NCBI RefSeq assembly: GCF_025698545.1
Contig: NC_068567.1
Location: 4,278,001 to 4,342,000 of the forward strand
DNA: 64,000 nt
Direction of reading: 5' to 3'
Origin: Gossypium raimondii
Taxonomy: Eukaryota > Streptophyta > Magnoliopsida > Malvales > Malvaceae
The position numbers and the translations under genes were made by a program. Each line of letters starts with the position of its first letter. Positions within the stretch are counted from its first letter, which is position 1. The notes below the pieces were generated by a model. It saw only the letters and a program-made list of their open reading frames with translations, was not told the origin of the DNA and made no database searches. This document shows positions 1-12,002 of the stretch, in pieces.

Positions 1-30
1 AATTCCATTCTTTTGGTTGATAGTCTTACT

Positions 31-77
31 GTGTGTGTGTGGGCGGGGGGGGGCGGCGGGGGGCGGGGGTTGAATTG
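31..77 (+). repeat. GT-repeat plus G-rich tract in intron 1 of the CXC gene
   Basis: A (GT)n run passes into several G runs of 4-9 bases separated by single C or CGGC. Everything from 1 to 772 appears to be intron: it is T-rich, has no conserved coding match, and ends in a TTTTTTTCCCAG acceptor. Such G runs on the coding strand could form a G-quadruplex in the RNA; that is inference. Confidence 0.6.
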
Positions 78-772
78 TTTACTTTCATGTGAATTAGATC
101 TCTGGGTGGAATTCAAGTTTTTGACACTGTTTTTTGCCTTCTGATTTCTGGGTTTCTTTTTTTTTCCTGCTTTTGGTGTGTTTAATGATAGGGCTTACAA
201 TTGAGTTTTTTTTTTTAATGATTTACTCTTTTTTTTCTTCAACTCATCTTTCTAGGCTTCGTTTTTTTAAGTCTTCTTTTATGTTAATTTTTTTTTTCTC
301 TTGGCTCACAGACATTGTACTGAATTCAGTTGAAATTTTTAGTCACTGCTTTTTTTGTTCTTGTTCTTCCTCAGATTAAGGCCAAAATTGATGTAAACAG
401 TACATTGAAGATCCATTATTTACATCTATGCTTTGCTTTGCTTTTGTTTTTTACTCACTGAACTTTTCTTTCAATAATTGTCCATGGCAGAATTGTCTTC
501 TTTTTCCACTGAAAGTCTCTCTCTTTCTCTCTGGAAATCATAATTTTGGTCCTGATTTGAACCAATTGTTAGTTTTTTAAAGAGATTTGAAAAGATTTGC
601 TATTGCAGCAGTATAGATTTGTCACTTCCCTGCTATTGTATTCATCTATGTTGCAAAAACCTTTGGATTTCAGATAAGCATTTGGTTTGGGTCAAAAGAT
701 GTTTTAAGGGAAATATTTTAGAACTTGATTAATTAAGCTTCTGATATTAATTTTGTAACATTTTTTTCCCAG

Positions 773-3700
773 GATTCCCCAGTCTTTAACTACATCAACA
801 GCCTTTCCCCCATCAAACCAGTCAAATCCATACATGTTACGCAGACGTTCAACCCGCTTAGCTTCGCATCGCTTCCATCTATTTTCACTTCACCCCATGT
901 CAGCTCTCACAAGGAATCTAGATTCCTGAAAAGGTAATGAACTAGTATTTTATAGAGTCTTGATTGTTTGATTTCATGCCTTATTCTTGTTTTTTTTAGT
1001 CGATACTAACTATTCTTTCTTTGCTGGCATAGCTATACAGATCCATTGAAACCCGAGTCGTCTTCTGCGGATGGGACTAAAGTTAGAACAAATGAGGAGG
1101 CGGGTGCGGATGCACAGGAGAATTTTGATCAAGGAGTTTCCCGGGGTGAGACTTCTTTTGAGATGCCTAATGAACCTTCAAGGATTGCAATTGGGCTGCC
1201 ACAAACTTTAAAGTATGATTGCGGTAGCCCCGACTGTGATGCAACACCTTGTGTTATCAAGACAACTTGTGTCTCAGACACATCTCTCGCAATTGTTCCA
1301 TTTGTTCAAGAGGCCTCTGAAAAAGGCTTATCTGATGGAGTGGAAATACGGGACACTTTCCAGGTTGAGCAAAAAAGGGATACTATAGGATCTGAGTGGG
1401 AGAGTTTGATTTCTGATACATCTGACCTATTGATTTTTAATTCCCCCAATGATTCGGAGGCTTTTAGGGGTGTGATTCAGAAATCTTTGGACCCTGGTGT
1501 TCTTATTTCTCAGTTCTCACAAGATGATATCAATGAGGCATGCCAAACTACTGTTGATTTGGACAAGTATAAAGATCAAACTGAAGGAGCCGTAGAGATG
1601 AACGAGATGAACCCTGTGAATGAAAGTTTTGAGGACGCTAGTGTGACTAACTTCATATCTGGCAGTCTGACTGATTACATGGAAACTCGCATGTCAGCCC
1701 CATATTCTTTTAAGGTAAAAGATGCTGTAATTAACAACATTCGGTGAGCTCAAGTGTAATGAGCAATTTCTTTGGTTGTTTATGCAACAATTCGATATTT
1801 TCTCCTGAGAATTAGCATGAAAGTTCTCTCTCTTGATTGGCTTTTACTGACAATGCTTTTATATGTTTCTGCACAGCCCGATTCTAATTTGCATCGTGGG
1901 TTCAGGCGGCGCTGTTTAGACTTTGAGATGCTGGCAGCTCGGAGGAAGAACTTAGATGGCGGTTCAACTACCAACTCTTCTACAGATAACAAATTGGTGC
2001 CCGGTAAGCCTGACAGTGATTCCCCAAGGTGCATTGTACCCGGAATTGGTTTGCACCTAAATGCTCTTGCAATAGCCTCAAGGGATAACAAGAATATGAA
2101 GCTCGAAACTTTATCTTCTGGAACACAAAAGCTAAGTTTCCCTAGCTTGAATTCACCCCGCACAGGCGGTGCAGAAACTGCTTATGAATCTTTGCCTTCA
2201 GCCTCAACTGAAAGAGAATCTGATGCTGTTGAAAATGGGGTTCAACTTGCAGAAGATGCTTCTCAGGCATCTGCCTATTTAGTTAATGAAGAGTTCAATC
2301 AAAATAGTCCCAAAAAGAAGAGGTATGAGAACTTGACAGTAAGTAGTTGAATGGAGTATTTGTTTTTGTTTTGTTCATCATTATTTTACGGATTTTCAGA
2401 AGGAGATTAGAGCAAGCTGGAGAGGGTGAGTCCTGTAAACGATGCAACTGCAAGAAGTCAAAGTGTCTGAAACTGTAAGTTCCTCTAGCTTTGCTTTAAG
2501 TATACAACACGCTTCTTCGTATTCCGCTTACCTCTGTGATCTTACTGGGGTGTTTTGGATTTTTAATTGATGTACTCATTTGACATTGTAACCTTCATTT
2601 TCAGCTACTGCGAATGCTTTGCTGCCGGTGTATACTGCATCGAACCGTGTTCGTGTCAAGACTGCTTTAATAAGCCTATCCATGAAGATACTGTACTTGC
2701 AACACGCAAGCAAATTGAGTCTCGAAACCCACTTGCATTTGCTCCCAAAGTGATCAGGACCTCTGATTCAGTACCTGAAGTCAGGGTACATAATAACTCT
2801 GACACTTCCCTATCTAGTTGGTTAACCACAAGTTGCTATATATAATGCCATTTATTCTTGCAGGATGACTTGATCACAACACCATCTTCAGCTCGACATA
2901 AACGAGGATGCAACTGCAAGAAATCAAATTGCCTGAAGAAATATTGTGAATGCTTTCAGGTTTTCCGCAGAAAAACCTCTCTGCTTATGTTGTTATGTTG
3001 TCCTACATAAACTGATTTAGAACTCGTTTTTTGTCGTCTTCAAGGGCGGTGTTGGATGTTCCATCAACTGCAGATGTGAAGGGTGTAAGAATGCATTCGG
3101 TCGGAAGGATGGTAAGTGTGTGCCTTTAGCTTGCATGATTATTGAATCTATTTAAAGTTTTATTATTGACCGTTCGACATTATTCAAGTTCTTATTCACT
3201 TGATTGCTTTGAAACGCAGGATCTGCTATCGTGGAAACCGACGGGGAGCCAGGAGAAGAAGAAATGGATCCTTCTGAAAAGAATGCACTGGACAAAAACT
3301 TCGAAAAGCCCGACATCTTAAATAATGAAGAGCAAAATCCAGCTTCTGCTCTCCCAACAACTCCACTACAACTTTGCAGGTTCCTTCCTTGAACTTTTTC
3401 AAGTTGTTTCAATGATAAAATCGATATCCATTGTTGCTATAAATTCAATAATATTTCTCTGCGCAGACCTTTGGTCCAACTGCCATTTTCATCGAAAAGC
3501 AAACCGCCACGGTCCTTCATTGCCATCGGATCATCTTCCGCACTGTATACTGGCCAAAGATATGGTAAGCCTAGCATCATTCGACCTCAAAACATTATCG
3601 AAAAGCATTTCCAAACTATTGCTGAAGATGAAACGCCCGAGATTCTACGAGGCAATTCGTCTCCTGGAACTGGGATTAAGACTTCATCCCCTAACAGTAA

Positions 3701-3812
3701 GAGGATCTCTCCTCCTCAATGCGAGTTAGGGTCAACCCCTGGTGGTCGGAGTGGCCGGAAGTTAATATTGCAGTCAATACCCTCATTTCCTTCCCTTACT
3801 CCTAAGCATTAA
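773..3812 (+). CDS. TSO1: TSO1-like CXC (CPP/tesmin) DNA-binding protein, 5' exon(s) outside the window
   Basis: Exons seen: 773-933, 1033-1714, 1877-2322, 2400-2474, 2605-2785, 2864-2959, 3045-3111, 3220-3379 and 3467-3812 (stop TAA). All have GT-AG borders and phases that join into 737 residues without a stop. The first visible exon starts [19 protein letters not shown], the conserved N-terminal block of plant TSO1/SOL proteins, so only a short first exon with the ATG is missing to the left. The signature is two cysteine-rich CXC motifs ([18 protein letters not shown] and [17 protein letters not shown]) joined by a linker with [10 protein letters not shown]. In this family they bind zinc and CHR-like DNA sites (TTYRAA), and members act with MYB3R/DREAM-type complexes in the nucleus to restrain cell-cycle genes in meristems and flowers. 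A low-complexity acidic region lies between. A possible poly(A) signal AATAAA is at 3908. Family membership is certain; TSO1 versus SOL1/SOL2 orthology is not resolved. Confidence 0.93.
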
Positions 3813-3929
3813 AAATGGGAACTTTCCAGTTTCCACAAAGTTCAGATGAAATTCTTTAAAAATCATTGTATGTTAGAGAGGCATTTGCAGTTAGGCTGTA
3901 TCTGTGTAATAAACTTATTACATCTTTGC

Positions 3930-4766
3930 TTCCATAATGTTCAACTTCTCCTTGTATAATATGGAATGTTGCATCTTTATTTTAATGTCCAACCTCAATT
4001 TTGTAAATTTCATTATTGTTCTTAACTCCTCTCTTTTATTATCCTTGTTGGGAAATTATTATTTTTTGGCTAAAGAGTCAATCAAATTAAAATTTGATTT
4101 TGGTCTCTTTGATTATCTCTAATCAAATTAACAAATTAATAATACATTACACTCTTAAAAGAGATAAATTGAGCTTTTAAGATGACATTATTCTTAAAAG
4201 AGATACAAATTGAGCTTTAAAGATGACATTGTTTAAAAGTATATTTCATAATAATAATTTTATATTTACATTAGTAAAATTGTTTAACCCACTACCACTT
4301 CAAAAAATTTGTTTCAGCACTCTGAAAAATAATTTTATGGACTCTTCCTACCATATAATCTATGGTTCTTTTTAATTATTTAATAATATTTCAACAGATT
4401 TTTCCATATCATTGATACATAATTTTGGTAATTTTTTTTTTACCTTGAACTCTGAACTCGAAACCTGAACCCGAACTCAAGTTTAAGATTGGGTTTAGGG
4501 TTTAAGGTTCGGGTTTAAGATTTGAGGTTTCCAGATCGAGATTTTGGGTTCTAAATTTGGAGTTCGAGATTCAAGATTCGAGGTTTAAGATAAAAAGATT
4601 ATCAAATTTATGTATTAATGACATGGAAAAAATTAATAAAATATTATAAAATAATTGAAAAGAAACCATAAATAATATAGTGGAAAGGGTAGATATCCTA
4701 ATCCTATAATAAAAAATATGAACATATCAAAATCTGTTGAAATTTTACGTCTATAAGTTTAACACA
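3930..4766. other. AT-rich intergenic stretch with a degenerate GGGTTTAGG-like tract
   Basis: No gene seen. At about 4440-4600 there is a run of degenerate 7-8 base words such as GGGTTTAGGGTTTAAGG and AACTCGAAACC, reading C-rich first and G-rich afterwards, so the two halves are partly self-complementary. It looks telomere-like but has almost no perfect TTTAGGG units. The rest is simple AT-rich sequence. Confidence 0.45.
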
Positions 4767-6014
4767 CTATTTCACCTTCCTCGATATCTGAACATACTTG
4801 TCTTCCATAGATGAATGTGAAGGATCCGCAATCCCGAACTTATTGATGAACTCTTCGACCCGTAGGACTCTCGACGTCACCGAGGTAATTCGAGGACGAA
4901 AAACATCCCATCAGAATCTCGAATTCCTTTTGAACCTCTAAATTAAGTTGAATCCCAGCAGTGTTTTCGATCTTTTCTAATGCGATCCAAGCAACTTTCC
5001 TATCCCTTTCCCGTCGCTTTTTCAACTCAACATTCACCTTCACTTCATCACCGGCAGCTTCCAGGGAATTTCCTTTTTTGTCAACCTGCCTTGTTTTGGA
5101 TGTTCTCTTTTCTTGTTTCGTTTCCATTAATGGATCAACATTCAGTGCCTCCATCTTCTTCTGTTGTGCATTGAAGATGGTGTCTGCAAATCGGCTTTTC
5201 AACATCGAAGCACGGCGAAGGCGAGCTTTGTTTGAAGAAGCTGAAACTCTTTCACCATTAGCCGCATCTGTTTGCAGGGATTGAAAGGGTTTAAAATCGG
5301 ATAAAACATTCTTATTCTACCATTAATACTAAAATACAGTTGTCGATTTCTTCACCGACACAACTGTAAAATAGAACGTTCATAATAACAATATATTGCA
5401 AAGAAAAGAGAAATAAAAATAAAGAACACATATTTTTTTACGTGGAAACACTTTCAGAAAAAAAAATTTGAATGATTACAAGAAGAGTTTCGACTATATC
5501 TATTTATAGTTAAAAAAAACCTAATTCTAATTAAAGTCAAATATATTATGCTAATAAATGAAAGAAAATATATTTTGTTTAACTTGACTTACAAGCAATC
5601 TCTTAGAATTTTTAACTCTACTCACGTCTAAAACTTCAAATATCAGCCACGAACGCCGCTCTCCTCTAAGATCACGTAAAATAATCATGAATAATCTTTA
5701 ATCATGTTCACGTAACACCTTATACGTAGAAAATTACTACAAAAAAACAATCAATATTTATAATCTTTGATCAAAAACCCTATATACGTACCCACAGATG
5801 GATGTTTCATCAGTCCTTTAAGTATCACCGAGCACTGCGGATTCAAGGTACTGTTCACCACCGTCTTCGGCCTCTTCTCCGGCAAACCACCGTTTAGAAC
5901 CGCCACTTCTGGTCTATGCTTGGAACCTACTGAGCTCTCTTTTCTATATGAAACTGACCCGGACTCGAAAGATTGTATTCCAAGAACTACGTCGATCTTT
6001 TTCATCTTCCGCAT
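4767..6014 (-). pseudogene. Internally deleted GTE (BET-type bromodomain) gene relic
   Basis: Two family-specific ends survive. Near 6014-5792 an ATG-started exon (MRKMKKIDVVLGIQSF...) runs up to NPQCSVILKGLMKHPSVG, the lead-in of a plant GTE bromodomain, and stops at a good donor GTACGT. At 5290-4840 is the C-terminal part: LRRASMLKSRFADTIFNAQQKKM, then a charged segment and ERDRKVAWIALEKIENTAGI, typical of GTE8-12 proteins. The whole bromodomain and NET domain, normally several hundred residues, are missing; only about 500 bp of unrelated AT-rich DNA lies between. After ...NYLGDVESPTG the open frame hits a stop at 4840, while another frame carries on with VEEFINKFGIADPSHSS to a TAG at 4767-4769, so one frameshift is likely there. 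Functional GTEs read acetylated histones in chromatin; this copy cannot. Host-gene pseudogene; exact paralogue unknown. Confidence 0.75.
5290..5760. mobile_element. Possible LTR-type insert replacing the middle of the GTE relic
   Basis: Sequence such as TTTTACGTGGAAACACTTT followed by a short tract ATTACAAGAAGAG and TATTTATAG resembles parts of plant copia LTRs, and it sits exactly where the bromodomain exons should be. No target-site duplication or clear TG...CA ends were found, so it may just be diverged intron. Fossil, boundaries approximate. Confidence 0.3.
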
Positions 6015-6157
6015 CGTTGTTTAAACTGATTTCTAGGTTTCTGGTTTTCTTTGTAATATGAATTTTATGTTTATGACATGAAATTTAAGAAACCTTGATA
6101 ATTTATAACCTGGAAATTAGTCTCCTTGTTGAAGTAGAAATTATACAAGTTTTATAT

Positions 6158-6159
6158 TA

Positions 6160-6192
<33 letters not shown>
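6158..6192. repeat. (TA)n microsatellite
   Basis: About 17 uninterrupted TA units. DNA from 6040 to 6960 is otherwise AT-rich with no gene; at 6200-6260 there is a faint match (GTATTAGTTTAAGCGGCATG) to the SINE-like family described at 21415. Confidence 0.8.
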
Positions 6193-6196
<4 letters not shown>

Positions 6197-6961
6197 GTTA
6201 TTGAGTATTAGTTTAAGCGGCATGCGTATTATTCTCACGTAACTTTGAGTGTCTTTGAAGTGTATTATATATGAATTTAAATTTTATGCAATTTTATATA
6301 TTAAATTAAATCTAAATCAAAATTCAAAGTTCATGTATCAAATTACACATTAAATTAAAATTCATTAATAATTTTGATATTTATCTCAAAATTTAACACA
6401 TTAAATTTTTTTAAAATGTTATAAATATAGTACCCTCATTAAAATCAAATTATCCCTCTTTTTGTTTTCTAAATACTGAAATTTAATAAACATAAAATAC
6501 AAAATATTTCTTATGACAAAATGCAATTCTACACAATTTTCTAATTGTGAATATGCAAACAGGACAGATCAATTTTAGATTTTAATGAAAAATAATTTTC
6601 ATATATTGAAAATAAATATTAAATTTATACATGAATTATTTTAACGTGCAATTATACACAAAATTTAAATTGTGATTTATATGTACACATTAAACTTTAA
6701 CTTCAATTTTGATTAAATTGTACACATTTAAAAAAATAAATACAAACATTAATTTTCATATTGGATTAATAATATAGTTAACATATCCAATATATCAACA
6801 TAAAACGGTGCTAATTTGATAATATTTTAAGTTACTTTTTGAAAATTGACATCAAAATTTTATGTCATGTATAAAATCGTACAAAATCAAAGTTCATGTA
6901 TGCCATTAATATTTATCACTTTAAACTACAACAAAACTTTTCTGCTCTTTTCAGTGTTGAT

Positions 6962-8828
6962 TCAAGCTCCGATAAGCTCAGGGGTAGGCTCAGCCATAGT
7001 TTCATCTGCAGGCCTCTCTATTTTCACCCCAAACATCTTCAGAGTAGTCACCATGAACCTATAAATTAATCAAAGGCACTATGGAGAGGAATATATACTA
7101 TAAATTCAGAGAAACATACCTCCATTAACTTCCCAAGATCAAACTTAGGAGCCTTCAAAATTTTGACTTGACGGATGAACACATTCTGCAACGGATAGAT
7201 GCTAGATGTTGCCTTCTCGATTTCTTTTCCAATCGTCTCAGGGATGAACTTTTGAACCAATTCCTTCAAATCGCATGATGTTGCCTGAGCAGTCATTATC
7301 TCCCTCATCTTTCGGCGTATCTGAAAAACAAAGGCAACTCCATCATGGGATAAATGATCATTGCAGGTCCAAAGTCCCCAAGGTATGAAAAGTGAGTATT
7401 ACTGTTACCTGTCTAATCTGGCTGGATTGGGCATAACATGTCCTTTTAACCTGATTTGGGCGTCTCTTGGTGAACCTGATGCAGAACATTCTAAGGGTGT
7501 AATTATCAGTTTTCACATCCACATGAGCTTCGATTAGTGTTTGCCATTTCCAAACCAATTACCTCAGTTTGTCAGTTGTAAAATTCATTCCCTGCATATT
7601 TGTCAATTTATTACGACAAGCTACACTGAAATTAATGACACAAATGAAGATGTCTATATTTATCATACCCAAAAGTTGGTCAAAACATTCTTTGCTTGAA
7701 CATCTTCAGCTCTCAAACGAATCTTTCTGTAAGCATGATCCTCATCACCACCTTGGAGATCAGCCAGTGAAACCTCAAACACACGGTGTTTGAGTCCTTC
7801 TGAAGCAATCTGTCAATAAAATAGCCAAGTTCAAACCATATAAAATCATAGAAATCAAATTGCAACCATACATTAACTAAATGCATTAAGCAAGTCTAAA
7901 TTCACCATGCTGTACCTACAAGCAAAGTTAAGTATCAAGAAGATTTTCGCTCATACATATGGCATATCATAAGTACAAGTAACTTGTGAAGTTATAAGTG
8001 GCAAAAATCATTGAAACCGACTAAGCATGCAAGACTGAAAATCACAAGGAGACAACAAGTTTCAAGTTCTTCAACAATGCAGCAATTATTGCATCCTCCT
8101 CTACGAAGCCCCGCTGAAGTGCAAGGTCAACATGAAATTAAAATTCGGTTCCAGACACAAGATTTCACCACTCAATAGAGAATTCTAATCATTCAAAATC
8201 AAAATTTCTCGCTATAGCATATTATGCTTTTAAAAGAAAAAGAATATTCAGCATTTCAGCTAACAAATATATCATCAAGATTCAGCAAAAGAAAACTCAA
8301 TAAAACAATAGCTAGCTCAAACAAAAATGAAATCCCCACTTTTCATACAGAACAAAACAAACAACATTGAATCATCATGCTTGTAATAAGCTAGATTCTC
8401 AATGTAATCTAGATGAAACCCAGTTTCCCCACAGGTTCAAACATCCAAAAAAAACTTACATACCTTGGTACCCTGAGTACGGGTAACAAGAGTCTTCCCC
8501 ACATTTCTTGAAGTAAAAACTGATGGAGCCTTGATATCACCAGTCTTTCTTAGCAAATGGATCAGCTCTAACAGAAAAACCCAACAACTAAATCAGCATT
8601 TAACCAACACATCACTCTCTAAAATACCCAAAGCATGTTTAAGGCTAAAATCGAATATATATATATATATATATATATACTCACGCCTTCTTCTTTCCTC
8701 CCTTCTTTCCTTTGGAAATCCTCTTGTTCTTCCTGCATTACAACACGAAACAGATGAGATTCAAGAAAAGAAGCAAAACCCATTTGAGTCAAAAGCGGAA
8801 AATTAAGAAATGAATACCCGACGGCCAT
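6962..8828 (-). pseudogene. Decayed copy of the ribosomal protein S3a gene
   Basis: All seven exons of the neighbouring intact S3a gene (12003-13975) can be recognised here in the same order with similar introns, but the reading frame is destroyed. In exon 3 two bases are missing next to ...AFAKKDW, giving an immediate TGA (about 8538). In exon 5 the Ser codon of KLRSLV is TAA (about 7560). In the last exon one extra base lies in the VGVKIE region (about 7028). Milder changes include Gly to Ala in DVQGKN, loss of one Thr in VKTTDN, and a TGA instead of TAA end. Intron 2 has gained an (AT)n run (8657-8680). The promoter is damaged too: see the telobox/TATA entry at 14045. Many codons are still conserved, so inactivation looks recent relative to the duplication. 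Confidence 0.9.
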
Positions 8829-9300
8829 GGTTGAAGCTCCCTGCTGATTAGCTACAAAAGAGAAAAGCAGACTGCTTGTAAACCCGGGAAAGATTTCAAA
8901 GCCCTGTTTTTCGTTATCTTGATGGATTGCTTTTTGTAAATCCAAGAATTGGGTTTTTCTAACAAATTCAGACCCTATACAGTTAAGGAACTGGATTTGA
9001 TTCACTACCTTAGCTAACAGAGTGATAATTAGAGTTAGTTCATGGGTTAGGTGATTCATTTGCTTGATTAGTTTGATCCAACTTGAATCAGGTTTGGTGA
9101 TAGAATTTTTGTCCACATAAATATCAATATAGTAATATATATTGTTTTATTAATTTTAAACATTAATATGGGCTTTTGGGTAGACCAAGTAGAATTGGGC
9201 TTGAAACACTTTTTTCGAATCGAGCCTTAGTCTAATTTAACCGATGGACACCTTTAATAACAATGGAGCGAAGTCTCATATTTTTATGAATGTTGAAAAT
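6962..9300. repeat. Segmental tandem duplication, proximal unit (partner 12003-14515)
   Basis: The two S3a copies lie in the same orientation. Similarity continues past the start codons into upstream DNA: both flanks share a stretch from 'GGATTGCTTTT' through 'TTAATATGGG', 'GAAACACTTTTTT/GAAACGTTTTTTT' and 'TAACAATGGA', up to 'ATGAATGTTGAAAATAT' (9285-9302 versus 14496-14512). The duplicated unit is therefore roughly 2.3-2.5 kb and includes the promoter, which argues for DNA-level tandem duplication rather than retroposition; introns are kept as well. Confidence 0.85.
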
Positions 9301-9414
9301 ATTTATATCTCGTTATATTCGTAACTACTCCACCTCAAATGATTTTAAATTTAATGTTATAAAAATATATTTATAACCTATTTATGAACATTATTTGGTT
9401 ATTTTTTCTCAAAT

Positions 9415-11955
9415 TGTAACATCCTTCACTCGCTCCGACATGCAGTACAAGTGGAAAATGTTACTAGAACACATACATATCAAAAATCTCATGATTATTT
9501 AAAATTTTAAAACTTAAAACATTTTTTATGAAATGTTAAAAGTTAGTTTAAAATATGAGGGATTAAGAAACATTTTAAAACCATTTGAAGTAATTTTGTA
9601 AGTGGTTGGAAGTGTTCGGGACCAAATACAAGTTTCAACGGGCTCAAAATTCACGAAACAATGTAGTGGCCCAAGATCAGGGCTTATGTATCGATAGATA
9701 GAATCTATGTATGATATGGGCTTAGATTTCGATTCATAGACCTTATGTATCGACACCTAAGCCAAAAATTGTAACTTTTTTTGTTACTGACTTGCCTTGT
9801 TCCAATATTTACAGTATGGGTACTGGAACCTGAATCCCTGAAGTTAAAAATTGGTCTGAAAATACTAAAAAACATACTTGGACAATTCCATAACATATCC
9901 ATATATCTTAAGACATTATAGAACAAAACTTAAACACACATATAAGCTCAAAATGCAAACCTCAAAACATATTCAAGAAAATTAAGGAAGCAAATCTTGT
10001 TTCAAATAAATTTAGAAAGGGAATTTAAATTTATAAATCAAATCACAAGCACAATTCCAGCCTGTATCTTTGCGCACATGCCAAGTTCATACACAAATAT
10101 AAACAAACTAAAAGAACTAAAATCTCAAACTCAAATGGCATTGTGACGCACCCGAGCTGGGATCACAAATCTTCTTAACAATAACAATCCAAAACTTACA
10201 CGTTTAAAACAACTAATGCGTGAGCTTGATGAGCTCAGTAAGTACTCAAGAATCAACCTTATCTTATTTCATTATCAGTGTTGAAGGCTTAACTAATGAA
10301 GACTAACATGCGGCTCTATTAAGGCACTTTCTAATCCATTCACATAAATGAACTTTATATTCATTGCTATCGTAAGTAGAGATTCATCATTTTAAATTCT
10401 TTAAAAAAATGTGGTTCATAGTTTTACCATTTAATGGTTGAGCATTTACACATTTAGTTTAATCAACTTATAGCAACTTCATTAGGTCACAATTGATAAG
10501 AACTTAGTATCATGATTCAACATGTTAGTTTTAAGTCTTCATAAACTCTAGCAAAACATAATTTGGGTACTCGGAACTCGGCCAAATACGGCCAAAAAAC
10601 ACATAAATTCTTAGCCCTAAGGTATCAGATCACACCCCTCCTACACAACCAAATGTGCACAAGTACATCCATCCAAAGAGCACAAAAGTACTAAGCCTGA
10701 AAGCATCCAAGACTGCACGTGAATGTAAGGCTCGAAGGCAAAAGAAAGTGCACGCATCAGAACTCCACAAAGAACACCAAACAGAACACCACTAAGGCAC
10801 ATTAACACATTTATGGATCATACAGAGTCACTTTTAAGGTTTATAAAGTTCAGAGAATATTTAGTCAATCAGGCAACAAAATTATTTCACATATACATTC
10901 AAGTTCGTAGACTGATGTTGGACTCGTAAACATATTCAATTTTTCATATTATGGTTACCATGAATCAAAAGTAACAAATTCATTTATTTATTTATTAACT
11001 AATACATAGCCAAATCCGAAAAGGGGTCGTTATGGCCTCAATTATACATATTTCTACATTACTTCATATAAGTCCTCCTCTAGAATGGATAAAATAGCAT
11101 ATAAATTATTAAACTATTGGTAGTGGTCTAATGACACATTTTCCTCATTTATAAATATGTGTTGACTTTATCAATAAATTTACAAAAGTTAACAAGTTAA
11201 TCACATATTTACCCTTTTCCACTCTGATACCATATTTCATCAATTTTCACAAATTTCAAATCACTTCACAAATATTTATTCATGACAACCATGATGTGTG
11301 GTGTGGTGGTTACTCACTTCATCCTTTAACATATAGTAGAGGGTTTGATCCCCGTTTATCAGAATAAAATACATTTCATGATCAACCGTTTACCTCCTCG
11401 GAGAACACTTACGACGAGGGGATTAATCATTGTTGTAAACAATAAATAGAAAAAGAAAAAACAGCTATTCATGACAACCAAATTTCATAACGTAATACCA
11501 TGAATTATCACATTTTACAAACAAGGCTTATTAAATCATAACCTTCCAAATAACTTATTTCTTGCATTTTAATTCATATGATTTACACATAATTATTACT
11601 ACGTTATCATTTCCATAATTATTTCACAATTTATCCATTTTCCTTAATCATATTAGTATAAGAAAAGTATGAGTATCCATTTCTTACTTCGGTCAAATTT
11701 ACACTTCAATCCCTAAACTTTTAAAAATTATAATTTAATCCTTTTGCCACACCCTTGTTATTATGGTTCATTTCAGAATCCCTTATGACTTGCATAAGAT
11801 ACTTGATCCTAAGCCTACTTAATTTTAATTTGTTTATTTATCATTAATTAACTTTACTAAATTAACAAAATAATTTAAAATTTGATTAAATAAGAAAAAG
11901 GGTAACCAAGAACAAGTTCAACTCAAGCTTCCAACAAAATGAAAATGACCGACAG
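9415..11955 (+). mobile_element. Probable old solo LTR or LTR fragment of a Ty3/gypsy-type element
   Basis: Begins TGTAACATCC, like many cotton-type gypsy LTRs, and carries typical internal LTR phrases (for example GAGCTTGATGAGCTCAGTAAGTA near 10220 and ACTTCAATCCCTAAAC near 11702). No coding domain is seen in these 2.5 kb, which fits a long solo LTR sitting between the two S3a copies. A matching target-site duplication was not found, so the right edge is approximate. Old and degenerate; it contains a later SINE insertion at 11292-11465. Confidence 0.45.
11292..11465 (+). mobile_element. tRNA-derived SINE with 15-bp target-site duplication
   Basis: A 174-bp insert is flanked by the perfect direct repeat TATTCATGACAACCA (11277-11291 and 11466-11480). 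The body starts with a box-A-like GTGGTGTGGTGGTTACTC, has a box-B-like GGGTTTGATCCCC at about 11341-11353, and ends in an A-rich tail (AATAAATAGAAAAAGAAAAAA). These are the hallmarks of a plant SINE transcribed by RNA polymerase III and copied by a LINE reverse transcriptase. Family name not assigned. Confidence 0.85.
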
Positions 11956-12002
11956 AAATTTTTAGTACGAAGAAACAAGGATAAAATTCAAGAAATCTTG
12001 AT

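Noticed and set aside
134-379. 81-codon open frame
   Set aside because: T-rich intron of the CXC gene; Phe/Leu/Ser-rich artefact.
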